Shown here: in pieces, positions 26,801 through 38,411 of the stretch | How positions within the stretch are numbered: the stretch's first letter is position 1 | Layout: each line of letters begins with the position of its first letter | Assembly: GCF_963678635.1 (NCBI RefSeq) | Contig: NW_026971046.1 | Location: 64,001 to 106,534 of the forward strand | DNA: 42,534 nt | Source of the DNA: Symsagittifera roscoffensis | Taxonomy: Eukaryota; Xenacoelomorpha; Acoela; Convolutidae | Direction: 5' to 3' | Position numbers and translations under genes: made by a program | The notes under the pieces: model-generated | The model's input: only the letters and a program-made list of their open reading frames with translations | What the model was told of the DNA's origin: nothing | The model's database searches: none

Positions 26801-29800
26801 TGAACTATCTTCTCGAGCAGTTCTCCTCTCGCTTTCTCATCTAGTCCAGTGGCCATCAGGACATGTTCTCCCAATCCCACTACAGTGTCCCACAACTCTT
26901 CTTTGAAATCGTCCAACTTGACTTTACGTTCCACTTTCTGATTGAATTCGCTCAAGAAAACCTGCCATGCCTTTTCAGCCAGCGTGTTCAGGAATATCCA
27001 CTTGTTCCCATCAAAGGTGTTCTTTTACCTCATTTCATCGCTCAAGAGCACCATCCTCATGTTAGAGGGTTCACTCGCCAGAGGCAGCTCAAGATTCTTG
27101 CGGGGAGTCCCCAAGGGTGGGGTGGCCGTGTCCGCCCAGTCATCACCACTCAAGTCTTGCAGCAGCTCACGCGTGGTGCCAGGACTAAAATTACCGGTCA
27201 CTGCTCCCTCGTCGGGCATAGTCCCCAACTCCATTTCTTTTCCAGCTTCACTGAGGGTTTTGTCCATACTTTCTCCCTCTCCTGACTCAACTTGATCTCC
27301 TTGAATCTGTTTTCTACGGGAAGGCTTCTTCTATCCCCTGGGGTGCCGACTGACAAGGATGAAGGTGTTGCTGGGTCTGTTACTTTGCGTTCAGTGAGGG
27401 GCACATATAGGGTCCCTGCCGCGTCCAATTTTTGTCCCTCCTGTCGCAACTCTACCTCCTCCAATCCATAAGGTGCTTGATGTTTTCTCGTGCCGCACTT
27501 CATGTCATCCTTCAGAGTTATGTGACCTTACTGCATGATCATCCTCCCGTTGTTGTATATGGGCATTCTGCTCTCGAATCCAGCCTTCTCAAGCGTCTCT
27601 AGAATTTCCCGAACTTCTTACTTAGGAGGCATCGAACCCCGCATCTACTTTGCTTGAGTAGTCCACGAATGTATTTTAATTTTGCAAGTGTGGAATTACT
27701 TTCCCTAACTGCACCGTTTCACTCATCTGTGCTCTCAAGGCCTCCTGCTTACGCCAAATCATCGCCGTCCCATCCAGAATGCTGATTAAACTCACGTGTA
27801 ACACTGAGTGTCGATACGCCGCCACAAGTGGATCCGGGAAGGCATACGTCACTGCTGGCCTGTAGACACAGGTCACCACCTCCCCCAGTCCTCTGATCTT
27901 TCCCAAGGGATCAGATCTCATCGCCAGACACAAGTCGGTTAGGAGAGGTATGCCTCCATTTGCCTCCCTCATCTCTTCTCTAGTCTTCGGATTCCTTTCC
28001 TCGCCTGTCAAAAACCGGTTGTGCATTAAGAGGTATTCCACCAGCAGTGTCTTCAGCCCGGCAGCACATTTGTAGGAAAAACTCTTCACACTTGCGTGGG
28101 CCTTTCTCACCGATAAGGGTTCGCCATACTTCTACTTTCAATGAAACGCCGTCAGGTTCTCATGTGTCAAGAGTACCAATGTCAAGTATCCGTCGATCCA
28201 GAGGGTCTCTACACCTCTGCTAAACATGTATGCCGAACCTATGTTGAATAAGTACCTGGGATATACCAGATACAAGGCTAGTAGGAGGTTGATGGGCATA
28301 TTCAAGAAGTCCTGCACAAAGGCCTCGAAGATGTTATTGCCCGCGTAAAACACTTTATCCATGTATTTATTCTCCCAGCATGGACTCATAAAATTCAAGA
28401 TTTCCTATGTCTTCCTGATCCTCAGTTCACCCTTCGCATGCTCCCTCTAGAAACCCCCGATAGTGACCTCATTGGCTGACGTGACAATTATCCCCACTGT
28501 CATTTCTCTCTTCTCTACGATCTCAGACTGCTCCTCCAGAAACTCTGAGATCTGCTTAACCATGGGAGGCGCGCTCTCCTTTGTCCTTCCCGTCACATTC
28601 TCCAGTCTCGGTGTAAGGAACGACCACCTTCATCTTTCCTGCGTCAAACCATATCCCATCGATTCCAGCTGCTTCTCGGCTGCCGCTACAGTCTTTCGTT
28701 CATTGTTTGGCCCTCTCGCACTGCTGGTAGAGCTCGTTATCGTAAGATCCATGCTCCAAAACCACAGGCTGGCTGTCAAATGGGTTATCACGGGATGATC
28801 GTCTCCTACCTCCGGGTTGAATTTTGACTGCCGGGCAAGATTCCACGTCTCAAGACAAAGGACGTCATCCAACACAATCAAGATGTCCACCCATGCTGCT
28901 TCCGACTTCAGACGCCTCAAGTTTACCGGCTCCCGCTCACGATTCGAGGCTGCCATTAGCATTCGCCATCCGTTTCCTTCTGCTATCAGGGTCAACATTG
29001 CATACAGGAACTGCAGAGCTGGTGGCATGCCTGCATTGCCTGGTGATGATGGAAACACCACCTTCGTTTTTGATCCCAATCGGGAAGCTACCACCTCCTG
29101 CACTTCGTTCATTGCTGCAAACAGCGTCTGGATCGCCTCCCAGGTCTTCATTGGCGTCGGCTCCCCACTCCTCGATAGCTCAAGTAGTCCCGCTGCGTGC
29201 AGGTGGTCGTTCATCCCCGCAAATAACAACAGCTCTGGCTCACACGACGTCCAAGACTTTATTGCCACAATCAGAGTCAGCATCTGGTTTAGCTCTGCGC
29301 CTGGTAGTAGATATAGCAACGTTTCTGGCCAAAACAATTTCGGGGACGTCCCCTCGAAGTCCGATCCCGCCACAATGATGGATCTTGCTGCTACAGGATC
29401 TGATCGATCATAAACTGCCAACGTCTTGGCCAGCTGCGAGGTTCCATAGGATCTCCCGTACCTTGGATCTTCGGCCAGCTTCGGATCCATATATGCAATG
29501 TCAGGAAGCCCCATACTTTTCGGCTCAAGAAGCTTCTCCACTGCCCCCAGCTGCGCGGGAATAGCCACTCTGATCCTGGCTATGCTGGTCCGATGCTTCG
29601 GAGGCTCTACTATGAGGCCTGAGCTCCCCAGCTCCTTGAGGGGCCTGTAGTTGACTGCCCCATTATGGACTTCCTGGGAATCCCCGTCAAGTCGGAGGTC
29701 TCCAGTATCTTGGATCTTGGCTCGAGAAAAGTGCGCCTCGTGTGCCTTCAGCCAATCCACACAATAATGATTGCTCAAGTCCTCATGTGACAGACTCTTG

Positions 29801-31870
29801 AGTCCCAGGACCTCTACTAGCTCTTGTCTACAGGCCAGATCCTAGAGATCCAAATCTTTTACTCGCTCCAGGTACCGGGCTCTGCTCGCTTCTCCAGGAC
29901 CTTCTGCCTTCTTCTTGTTGTCAACCACCACTACCAATGACACTATTGAGCTCTGGGGCGTAGAAGACTCCGCCTCGTCTCTCTCCATGGATGTTGAACC
30001 CAGTTGACTACTTCCGCAGCTCATCGAGTTTTCTCTAGAATCGACCCTTCCGCTCAAGCGATCAGCCGCGGGCTTAGCCGGGAAGAAGGAAAGTCTCGGG
30101 AGTGGACCTCATGTGAACTGACCAGTTTCCACCAGATCCGAATCAAGAAAGTTTATTAGCTTCTGGAAGACACCGTTCCGCCACTCCGTGCATCTGGGCC
30201 TGTCGAAGGTGATGCCTCCGAGGAGTTTTCCAGAAGGGAATCCTACATCATTCTTGCTACGTCAAGCAATCTCACAGGCAGTACACTTCTCTGTAGAATT
30301 TGCCAAATGATTTCGTTGATATGGCGTACTCTTTCATTCATGTTCCTCGCGTTCTGGTCGGACATCATAAAGTAGGGGATGCCGCAAATGGTGAGCATTG
30401 CTGGGTCCAGATAGAATGCAACTCACTTTGTCCTGCAGCCTCATCATCTTCATTGATTCACCTCTGGAAACATCGTTGGTCCCATCATTAGGGTGACCGT
30501 GTACACTTTCCCCATCTCAAGCATCTCTGGCGACGCTAAGTTCTGGGGCATTGCTGCATCAGAAAAACTCAAGATCCCCACTAGCCAATGCGCCTGGACT
30601 CTTGTCAGGACCCGGACAAGACTGTCCCGAATGATCAAGTGGACTGCACCTTCCGGTATTCTAGGCTGCGTGAAGTAGTCAGCCCAAGCTGCATCGTGGT
30701 ATGCAACCCTCCTCTCACGTTGCGCCGCCGTCTATCCTATCGGTTGTGCCTTTGACAAGCGCCGTCGGTGTTCTTCTTATAATTCGCTATAATGACACTC
30801 CTCACTGGACATTCCCTCCAGGTGGCCGGCTGCTCTTCACGCGCTGGACTCTCGAGAGCTCTTTACTGCAACCTCTCCTGCAACTCCTTGAGGCGTGTTG
30901 TCCCCGTTCCAGTGTGACTGCCAATGGTCGAACTGGGCGTCAATCCTGCAGTGCAATGTCCAATAATGGTCTGATTCGACCTCTCTCGAGATTTCTCATA
31001 GAAGGGACGGGTTCGGGTGGTATCCATGTTTTGCAGGCCTTTATTCATGTGCTCTTGGGCCACGCGGTCCAGATTGAAGCGACCGCTCGACCTGAGGGCT
31101 TCATCCACTTTCATCCTCGACTCTGATCTCGATCTTGTCACCACGGGTTAAGTCATCGTCTTCTTCTTTCTCTCCTTGCTGTTGGCGAACTCTTGCTGTC
31201 TCTTTTGTAGTCGTTCAATTTCTGATTTTATCTGCTCGCAATTCGCCGCTTTTTCTTGTAATTTCTGGGCTTGGTACCGTTCAGCCCTCACTAATTTCAG
31301 ATCGAGAACCGTTTGGTCTCGCTCGAGAATCGCTTGGTCCCTCTCGAGGTTCGCCTGATCTCGCTCAAGATTCTCTTCGTCCTTGTTCAGGTTGGCTTTG
31401 ACCCGTTCCCTCTGGGCCCATTCCAGTTCCCTTTTTAGGTTGCTGAGATATGGATACGCCTCTTCCGTTTGTTGGGACCGCATCATTGATAATGGCTTGC
31501 TGGTAGACTGGGTCCCTACCCCTGCCGGTGGTCTGTTCGGAAGGGGAAATTCTCCCGCGCAATATTCCGTCGGGTTACCCAAGCCGGGGTTACTCGTAAG
31601 GTCAAATCCCCTCACGCCTCCGTCATTATTCCAGGATAGCCATCTGGTTTGCTCTTGATTCGAGATCCCATCCGAAGTTAAACCGACCATTATCACAGCT
31701 TCGGTCGGCGATTCCCGGCATTCTCCTTGCGACTCCAGTTACAGGATGGCATTAAGCATTATCGCGAGCCTCTCATCCACTTGCGTGTAGTCAAGGTCCC
31801 TCAAGCGCTTGTAGAGCTCGTCCAGTTTGGGTTTTCTGAATGCCGCTGGCACACACTTCCATTCTGCCAT
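23900..31870 (-). pseudogene. ORF3 of copy B, heavily decayed
   Basis: It is read on the minus strand from ATG 31870 (complement of CAT 31868-31870). Parts in order: N-terminal domain with nonsense TAA (31741-31739); coiled coil fused in frame with the N-terminal domain (31696-31148), which proves the A junction is a frameshift; SGNH domain 30863-30450 with RDS in place of GDS and a one-base loss at the GxND motif; TAG at 29844-29842; an intact second SGNH-like domain; then the helical and C-terminal regions broken into many pieces (28398-28138, 28110-27676, 27503-27025, 26955-26689, 26169-25621, 25426-25169, 25032-24421, 24325-23996). A deletion removes about 330 bp equivalent to A 19216-19550. 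It is useful mainly as the outgroup showing sense codons at A's stops. Confidence 0.8.
28630..29778 (-). CDS. Copy B second SGNH-like domain, still open
   Basis: A 382-codon open segment inside the otherwise decayed ORF3 of copy B. It aligns along its full length with A 13000-14060. It has the same A-G-S-D block I variant, the FAGMNDH block III and a G-D-D-H-P block V, and it continues without interruption into the first ~30 residues of the next helical region (AEKQLESMGYGLTQER). This shows that A lost its frame here by a deletion. It has no start of its own: the frame is open upstream to TAG 29842, and the first ATG-like codon is arbitrary. It may be chance survival of one open domain in a pseudogene. 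Confidence 0.55.
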   Translation of the reverse strand: MSNHYCVDWLKAHEAHFSRAKIQDTGDLRLDGDSQEVHNGAVNYRPLKELGSSGLIVEPPKHRTSIARIRVAIPAQLGAVEKLLEPKSMGLPDIAYMDPKLAEDPRYGRSYGTSQLAKTLAVYDRSDPVAARSIIVAGSDFEGTSPKLFWPETLLYLLPGAELNQMLTLIVAIKSWTSCEPELLLFAGMNDHLHAAGLLELSRSGEPTPMKTWEAIQTLFAAMNEVQEVVASRLGSKTKVVFPSSPGNAGMPPALQFLYAMLTLIAEGNGWRMLMAASNREREPVNLRRLKSEAAWVDILIVLDDVLCLETWNLARQSKFNPEVGDDHPVITHLTASLWFWSMDLTITSSTSSARGPNNERKTVAAAEKQLESMGYGLTQER

Positions 31871-31919
31871 TACTCTATTTTGTTTTCTCATGAGATCTCA
31901 CGAAAAAACTTGCTCAAGA

Positions 31920-31975
31920 AATACCTCACCTAGTTAAACCTAAGAAATACCTCACCTAGTTAAACTCAAGTAATA
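31920..31975 (-). repeat. 26-bp direct repeat upstream of copy B ORF3
   Basis: Two near-identical units of about 26 bases, (CT)AAGAAATACCTCACCTAG followed by TTAAAC on the plus strand, lie just before the copy B ORF3 ATG. They sit at the same place as the unrelated 20-bp repeat of copy A. Confidence 0.8.
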
Positions 31976-32315
31976 ATCTTGCCAGATTAACACTCAAGAG
32001 ATACTTTTCTTCAGTACCGATTGCGAAGAACTGCTTGAAGTTTCTTTTCTTTCGTTACTCGTGCAATTCCGATCCAGATCTCGTTTTAGTTTTTTGATGA
32101 TTCAAATCAACCTGAAAATAAAAGTTAGTTTTAGACCAAGATGTTTTTGGCTCGTATCTAACATAAGCTTCCCCCCTTACTACCTTTAAAACATTGTCCT
32201 AACAATTTCAAGATATATTGATTCAATTAAATTTTAAAAACATGCAGATTTATCTTATGTTTTAGCACCATGACGTTTGAATTGAAATTTCTGTTATAAT
32301 TGTCATGCCAACCAT

Positions 32316-32690
32316 ACTCGAATTTTTTGATTTTATTGAGTTTCTAATTCAGTTGTTGCAATAAAATTGAGCATGACATGGCCAATTCAAGTTTTTCAAA
32401 AATAGCGTTTCCCCCAAAACCAAGATAAAACTTCAGAATATGACAGACTGGCACATAAGCCCCGGACTCAAGATCAATGTCCTCATCGCGCGACGTCTTC
32501 ATGTCAGCGAGCCTCTAGAATGTTGAATGCATCTCAAGATACAAAGCCATTGGCCAATTACAGAAGTTTTCAGCATTTTCAAACTTGTCTACATCCTCAA
32601 AATTCTTAGCCATATAAATTTGTCACTCTATAGCTAAACAGAAATTAAATTCTTCATCCATTTTTACTTTGCATTTTAGCTTAAGAAGCC
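32316..32690 (-). repeat. Truncated LTR of copy C (possible 5' LTR remnant of copy B)
   Basis: It matches copy D 36561-36930 at high identity, starting at ACTCGAAT, and matches copy B LTR around 23271-23650 less closely. It includes the four-copy conserved block (32440-32545). It is cut off at 32316, where the post-pol part of copy B begins, so the U5 half is missing. Confidence 0.7.
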
Positions 32691-32699
32691 GTTTAAAAA

Positions 32700-35195
32700 T
32701 TCATCATCGAAACTAATCACGATTTCTCCCCATTCCTTCCTTTGCTAGTAAGCCCGCATCCAGTCTTTCTATTCCTACAAATTTTTTTTAAAAAAACATA
32801 GTTTCTTCACTTTGGGCTCTTTGTTCAGGCAAAAGAAGTGACGTAGGCTCAAGCTCACAATTTTTGCTAGATCTTCCTTCAGAATCGATTCCCTTGCTGT
32901 AGTATTGTCTCTTGATAAATTGCCAACCCGTTTCCATCCAGTGGTTATTCCAATGCGAAAGGTAAGCAGCGGCCTCTTGAAAGCCTCCAACTCCGCCAGG
33001 AACTGACGATATTCTTTTTGATGTTTCTTCATGTGGTTCTTCGTCAGGACGCAAAGTCAAGAGGTCATTGTCGCCCTGAACCGCGAGAAAACTCGCACTC
33101 GACTCCAGACACGCTTCACCTCCATCAGTATGGCGAATACCTTACAAGTAGTCTCAAACAACTCAAGTCTCCTGCTGTAGTCGATTGCTTGTATCGCCTC
33201 CACCGTCGGCGCTTTCGACCCTCGGTACTTCATCACGTTCTCCTCATTCCATCGCAGTGCCAGCATTGAGCTTACTACAAAGATGGTCATCTTCTGTTGT
33301 CCAATCGCACGAATTTCATCAATAACTCAAGCAGAGGTTGCTCTTCTCCGGATACCACACGGTCTGTGCCAAACAATGACAACAATAGTCTCGATGCGAC
33401 AAGTTAACACTCAGTAGGTTGCGTTCTCCAGACGCTTCGAGCAAAGGTTCGACCTCCATCATCTTCGTGTGGAATGAGTAGGTTTTGTAGATGGCAGGGG
33501 CGTTATTAAGTACCTTGCAAATCATACTTTGCTTTTCAAATTCACTAAAATTCTCCTTCTCAACACTCAAGAGTTCTTCTCCCCACCAGTCACCCAAATC
33601 CTCAAAACTGGGTCCAGGCACTGCTCTCATTGTTTTTTAAGTAGCTGGTTTGAAGTAGCTAAGTGGTGATGTTACATTCTTGCCAGTAGGACATTCTTTT
33701 CAGTCGTACAGCCTGGTCAATCATCACTCTGGCTGGACGCCTCCACCATCGAAACGTGCAATGGGTATTGGCTGCGGCAGAAGTTTGCCATCGCCGATCC
33801 CATCAAGGATTTCTCGTTCATTGGCAAGCTATAGGCCCTACTCACTGGGAACTCCAGTTATGTTTTCAAGCCCACCTTTCATCCCTTGATGTGTTTCTGA
33901 ATCATCTGCAATACTCCAGGCCAGGAATCCCCACTCAAGGCCGTGACTGGATGGTGTTCAGATTCTAGCCTCTCTACCGACTCCAGACTATACACTCTCG
34001 AGAAGAATCCTAGTGCCGTCGCCAAGTTCACAATGGTAATCGCATAATAATCAGCTAAGATTTGTACTTCACTCTTCTCCCTCTCTTCAACATTACCGAT
34101 AAAGCAAAATAAATTTGTGTATCACGTCAAAGTTGTCCAGGTCCTCATGTTTCTCTGGTAACATCCTTATCCACTTTGAGGTCTCCTCATTCAAACTTGC
34201 TTGACGATGTGGGCACCATGAAGACCTTAACAGCCTCCAGACCACTCCCAGGTTCGCAAACAACGCGTAGTGTTCACTACCTACCCTCAACTCCGCTCTT
34301 TTCTCTGATCGTGGCACGATGCACGTCATGGCTACTGTCGATTTTCTTGTTTGAGAACCTCCGGATCTCGTCAATGTTTCCATGGTTCTCAAGATATTGC
34401 TCGGAATCATCATCTTTCTCAATCCTGCGTTCTGGTACACATTCAGGAAGATGGTCGCGACTCTATTTTCCAACGCCCTATTTTGCGTTGCCTTTTGGTA
34501 GCAAGCTTATATCACCGCGTCAGGTATCACTGACATGATCCATCTCAAGAAACAAATAGCATTCTGCCACCTAGCGAGACTCAGTCCGGAATCGTCTCGA
34601 GCAACATGCTGCATCATCATTCGGTAGACATGTAGGCCTTTATCGCCCAACTTCAACTTGTCGCACGAAGCCAGGTCTTCCAGTGCAACCCCAGCTAGGC
34701 ACCACGTGAACAGCAATTGACCCTCAGTCCAGGTGAAGAGATTCGCTATCAGGGGCTTGGCGAATGAGGGTGCCATCATCTCGTTCTCGAAGTACTCAAG
34801 TAAAAATTTCTCCCAGGTTCGTCCTACTTGGCTCCTCAGTTCCAACTCAATCACTTCTGCCTTTTGTGGCCCAACTCCGGCACTTTCTGGATACTCCTCG
34901 ACCCAGCTTCTTCGGACATTTCTCTATTTCCTTCATCGTGTCCAGGTCAATTCACCAAGAACGAGCCTTGTTCCTCGTGAGGCCTTTCTCTATGGGATCG
35001 CTCGTGATTTGTTGTTCAAAGCTCTGGTGTTGACTCGAGACCCATTTCTTGCCGACATCCACATCCCACGTCTGTTCAACGGTGGATCCTCTCTTTATCT
35101 TCACCCGTTGTTGTTTGAAGTCTTCTGTCACTGGATCTCATGCGCCTTCCATTTCGGCCATCAATTCGCCCAGACATTACACAGCGACGTCTCGT
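32700..35195 (-). pseudogene. ORF3 C-terminal region, copy C
   Basis: Broken pieces of the long C-terminal region of ORF3, read on the minus strand: 35155-34510 (coiled and helical part), 34473-34093, 33630-33319, 33290-33057 and 33032-32775. Conserved motifs include PLIANLF.WTEGQLLFTW, LRSSWCPHRQASLNEE, LLEASGERNLLSVNL and KKHQKEYRQF. The Arg codon after KEY stands where A has TGA 19331. Several stops and small indels separate the pieces. No function is expected. Confidence 0.75.
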
Positions 35196-36029
35196 AGAAT
35201 TATTACCTATTGGCGAGTGGTTGACGTCAGTTACCTTAATCCTACTCATTTTTAACCGGTTTGACCTACTCAGTTGCTTTTCTGGCCTGCTAGGAGCTAA
35301 GTATTATGTTATCACTTTTAGCCATCAGCCAAACGAATTTTGATCAGCTTTCGTTTACACGCAACAAAAAACACATAGCTGGTTCTCGTATCCCCAGACA
35401 ATGTGTTTACTATTAAAAACACGGCTAGAAAACCAGAATTCAAAAAATTTTTAGTGAAAATTATACACTAAATCTATTAGAGATGGATTGATTCTTTCTT
35501 CGACTCTAACTGTTGATGCTCTGAAACACTAATTTAGAATTAGAATAAATTCAAAACGTTCAGAGCTTTACAGCGGCTAAAATATACCGTCAATGTCTTT
35601 AAAAAGTCTCTCGGCACCGGGCACCCAGTTCCGTACACTCCCGGAGATAACGTCGTTATCTCTCTGATTTCGTTGCTCGGGACGGTTCAAATCCATCCTA
35701 ATGTCCCACTGGACCTTCCGCTCCCATGATTTTCTTCCGATAAGCACCTTATCGTGACATGATGTCACGCTAAGAGGCTTTTTTTCTCTTCTTTTTTCTG
35801 AATAACTTCCGTCTTACAGTTTGGTTGTTGTTTTCGTTGTTGTGTTTTTTGTTAAATTTTGGTCGAAATCGCCGATTTTTGCATTTCTCAGAAGTGTTCT
35901 ATTCCCAACCGAAAGTGTGGAAACTTAAATTTCTAGAACATTCTGAAACTCCATTTCACTATAATTTTGGTGATAACGCCTTCAACGCTGTTTTCAGCGT
36001 GCATCGGAAGGTTCGACTGAAGCAATCCA
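35196..36029. other. 0.83-kb unrelated sequence between copies C and D
   Basis: No similarity to the element is seen and none of its CTTGAG-type motifs occur. A 63-codon frame on the minus strand (35768-35577) is unrecognised and low in confidence. A perfect 19-bp palindrome, GAGATAACGTCGTTATCTC, lies at 35644-35662. It may be host DNA or a fragment of another repeat. Confidence 0.45.
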
Positions 36030-36925
36030 GGGGAAGGTCACACTTGAAGGCCACTAAAAAAATAACCCTCTTTCTAGAGATAAGAACGTCCCCATGGCCA
36101 GGTCTCTAAACGCCTAAAACACGCGAACGCCCTTAAAAACAGGGTTGGAAACTCGATTATACCATAAGTTTTTAATAGACAGTGGACTTTTGATCAAATT
36201 CAGTTGGATCAACCTAAAACCCGCCTCATCTCAATAATATTGTGTAAAATACACCCGAGAAATTAAATTTGATACTCACATATTGACACCACTCTAGAAT
36301 CAAGTAGATACTATAACTGAAAAAGCTCCAGAAGCTTGAGGAAATAAGTAGTTTAAACTCAAGTAATTTTATTGTCTCGACCATTGGGTCGCTTCTTTCG
36401 TGGATCTGGGTTCTCTACTGTCCAGCGATGACACTCTCGTAGGAATTTTTGGTGTACTCTGTCGAGAAAAAGACAGCTCTACTCGAATGGGTTACCACAG
36501 TGAAATTTCCAATAGCAATTTTTTTCAGACCAATTTTTTGTCAACTTTCACACAACTATAACTCGAATCTTTTGATTTTATTGAGTTTCTATTTCAGTTG
36601 CTGCAATAAAAATGAGCATGACATGGCCAATTCAAGTTTTTCAAAAATACCGTTTCCCCAAAAATCAAGATAAAACTTCAGAATATGACAGACTGGCACA
36701 TAAGCCCCGGACTCAAGATCAATGTCCTCATCGCGCGACGTCTTCATGTCAGCGAGCCTCTAGAATGTTGAGTGCGTCTCACGATACAAAGCCAGTGGTC
36801 AATTACAGAATTTTCCAGCAGATTCAAAGTTGTCTACATCCTCAAAATTCACAGCCATATAAATTTTTCACTCTGTAGCTAAACATAAATTAAATTCTTC
36901 ATCCATTTTTACCTTGCATTTTAGC
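36030..36925 (-). repeat. LTR of copy D, 5' part deleted
   Basis: It aligns with the copy B LTR from near 22695 onwards, including the R-region hairpin, an ATTAAA variant of the poly(A) signal (36176-36171) and the conserved block at 36690-36790. The end towards ORF3 is lost by the deletion shared with copy C, and the last ~150 bases towards TGTTACA are not recognisable. Confidence 0.65.
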
Positions 36926-38314
36926 TTAAGAAGCCGTTTAAAAATTCATCATCGAAACTAATCGCGATTCCTTCCCATTCCTTCAGTTGCTAGTCAACCC
37001 GCATCCAGTATTTCTATTCCTACAAATTTCTAAAAAATAACCATAGTTTCTTCACTTTGGGCTCTTTGTTCAGGCAAAAGAAGTGACGTAGGCTCAAGCT
37101 CACAATTTTCGCTAGATCTTCCTCCAGTATCGATTCCCTTGCTGTAGTATTGTCTCTTGATAAATTGCCAACCCGTTTCCATCCAGTGGTTATTCTATTG
37201 CGATGGGTAAGCAGCGGCCTCTTGAAAGCATCCAACTCCGCCAGGAACTGACGATATTCTTTTTGATGTTTCTTCATGTGATTCTTCGTCAAGACGCACA
37301 ACCAAGAGGTCATTGTCGCCCTGAACCACGAGAAAACTCGCACTCGACTCCAGACACGCTTCACCTCCATCAGTATGGCGAATACCTAACAAGCAGTCTC
37401 AAACAACTCAAGTCTCCTGCTGTAGTCGATTGCTTGTATCGCCTCCACCGTCGGCGCTTTCGACCCTCGGTACTTCATCACGTTCTCCTCATTCCATCTT
37501 AGTGCCAGCATCGAGTTTACCACGAAGTTGGTCACCTTCTGTTGTCCAATCGCACGAATTTCATCAATAACTCAAGCAGAGGTTGCTCTTCTCCGGATAC
37601 CACACGGTCTGTGCCAAACAATGACAACGATAGTCTCGATGCGACAAGTTAACACTCAGTAGGTTGCGTTCTCCAGACGCTTCGAGCAAAGGTTCGAACT
37701 CCATCATCTTCGTTTGGAATGAGTAAATTTTGTAGATGGCAGGGGCGTTATTAAGTACCATGCAAATCATACTTTGCTTTTCAAATTCACTAGAATTCTC
37801 CTTCTCAACACTCAAGAGTTCTTCTCCCCACGTATCACCCAAATCCTCTACGCTGGGTTCAGGCACTGCTCTCATTATTTTTTAAGTAGCTGGTTTGAAG
37901 TAGCTAAGTAGTGATGTGACATTCTTGCCAGTCGTACACACTTGGGTTCCGAAAAAGCCTGGTCAATCATCACTCTCTGGCTGGACGCCTCCACCATCGA
38001 AACGTGCAATGGGTAATGGCTGCCGCAGAAGTTTGCCATCGCGGATCCCATCAAGGATTTCTCGTTCATTGGCAAGCTATAGGCCCTGCTCACCGGGAAC
38101 TCCAGTTATGTTTTCAAGCCCACCTTCCATCCCTTGATGTGCTTCTGAATCATCTGCAATACTCCAGGCCAGGAATCCCCACTCAATGCCGTGACTGGAT
38201 AGTGTTCAGATTCTAGCGTCTCTACCGACTCCAGACTACACACTCTCGAGAATCCTAGTGCCGTCGCCAAGTTCACAATGGTAATCGCATAATAATCAGC
38301 AAAGATTTGTACTT

Positions 38315-38384
38315 CACTCTTCTCCCTCTCTTCAACATTACCGATAAAGCACTCTTCTCCCTCTCTTCAACATTACCGATAAGG
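38315..38384. repeat. 35-bp perfect tandem duplication in copy D
   Basis: The 35-base unit starting CACTCTTCTCCCTCTCTTCA occurs at 38315-38349 and again from 38350 with at most a base or two of difference. Copy C has it once (near 34070-34105). It is a local slippage product in D. Confidence 0.85.
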
Positions 38385-38411
38385 CAAAATCGGAAATGTT
38401 GAAGCTCGGTA

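Larger units (their letters stand above)
22542..32315 (-). mobile_element. Copy B: ORF3 plus LTR, gag-pol missing
   Basis: It is homologous to A from about 10518 to 21057, inverted. At the left of the element (window right), homology with A begins only about 90 bp past the position of the pol stop, where it is joined near 32311-32316 to the inside of a truncated LTR (listed as copy C LTR). The simplest reading is a deletion from within the 5' LTR to just after pol. The copy is old: ORF3 has many stops and indels. Confidence 0.8.
32316..35195 (-). mobile_element. Copy C: ORF3 C-terminal remnant with LTR fragment
   Basis: A minus-strand remnant equivalent to A from about 16730 to 19680, fused by deletion to an LTR fragment. 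The fusion point (TTAGCTTAAGAAGCCG... at about 32685-32700) is identical in copy D, so both inherited it. The left limit of ORF3 homology is near 35195, where it passes into unrelated sequence. Confidence 0.75.

Noticed and set aside
35577-35768. 63-codon minus-strand gene between copies C and D
   Set aside because: Short, unsupported by any motif or second copy; noted only as part of the spacer.
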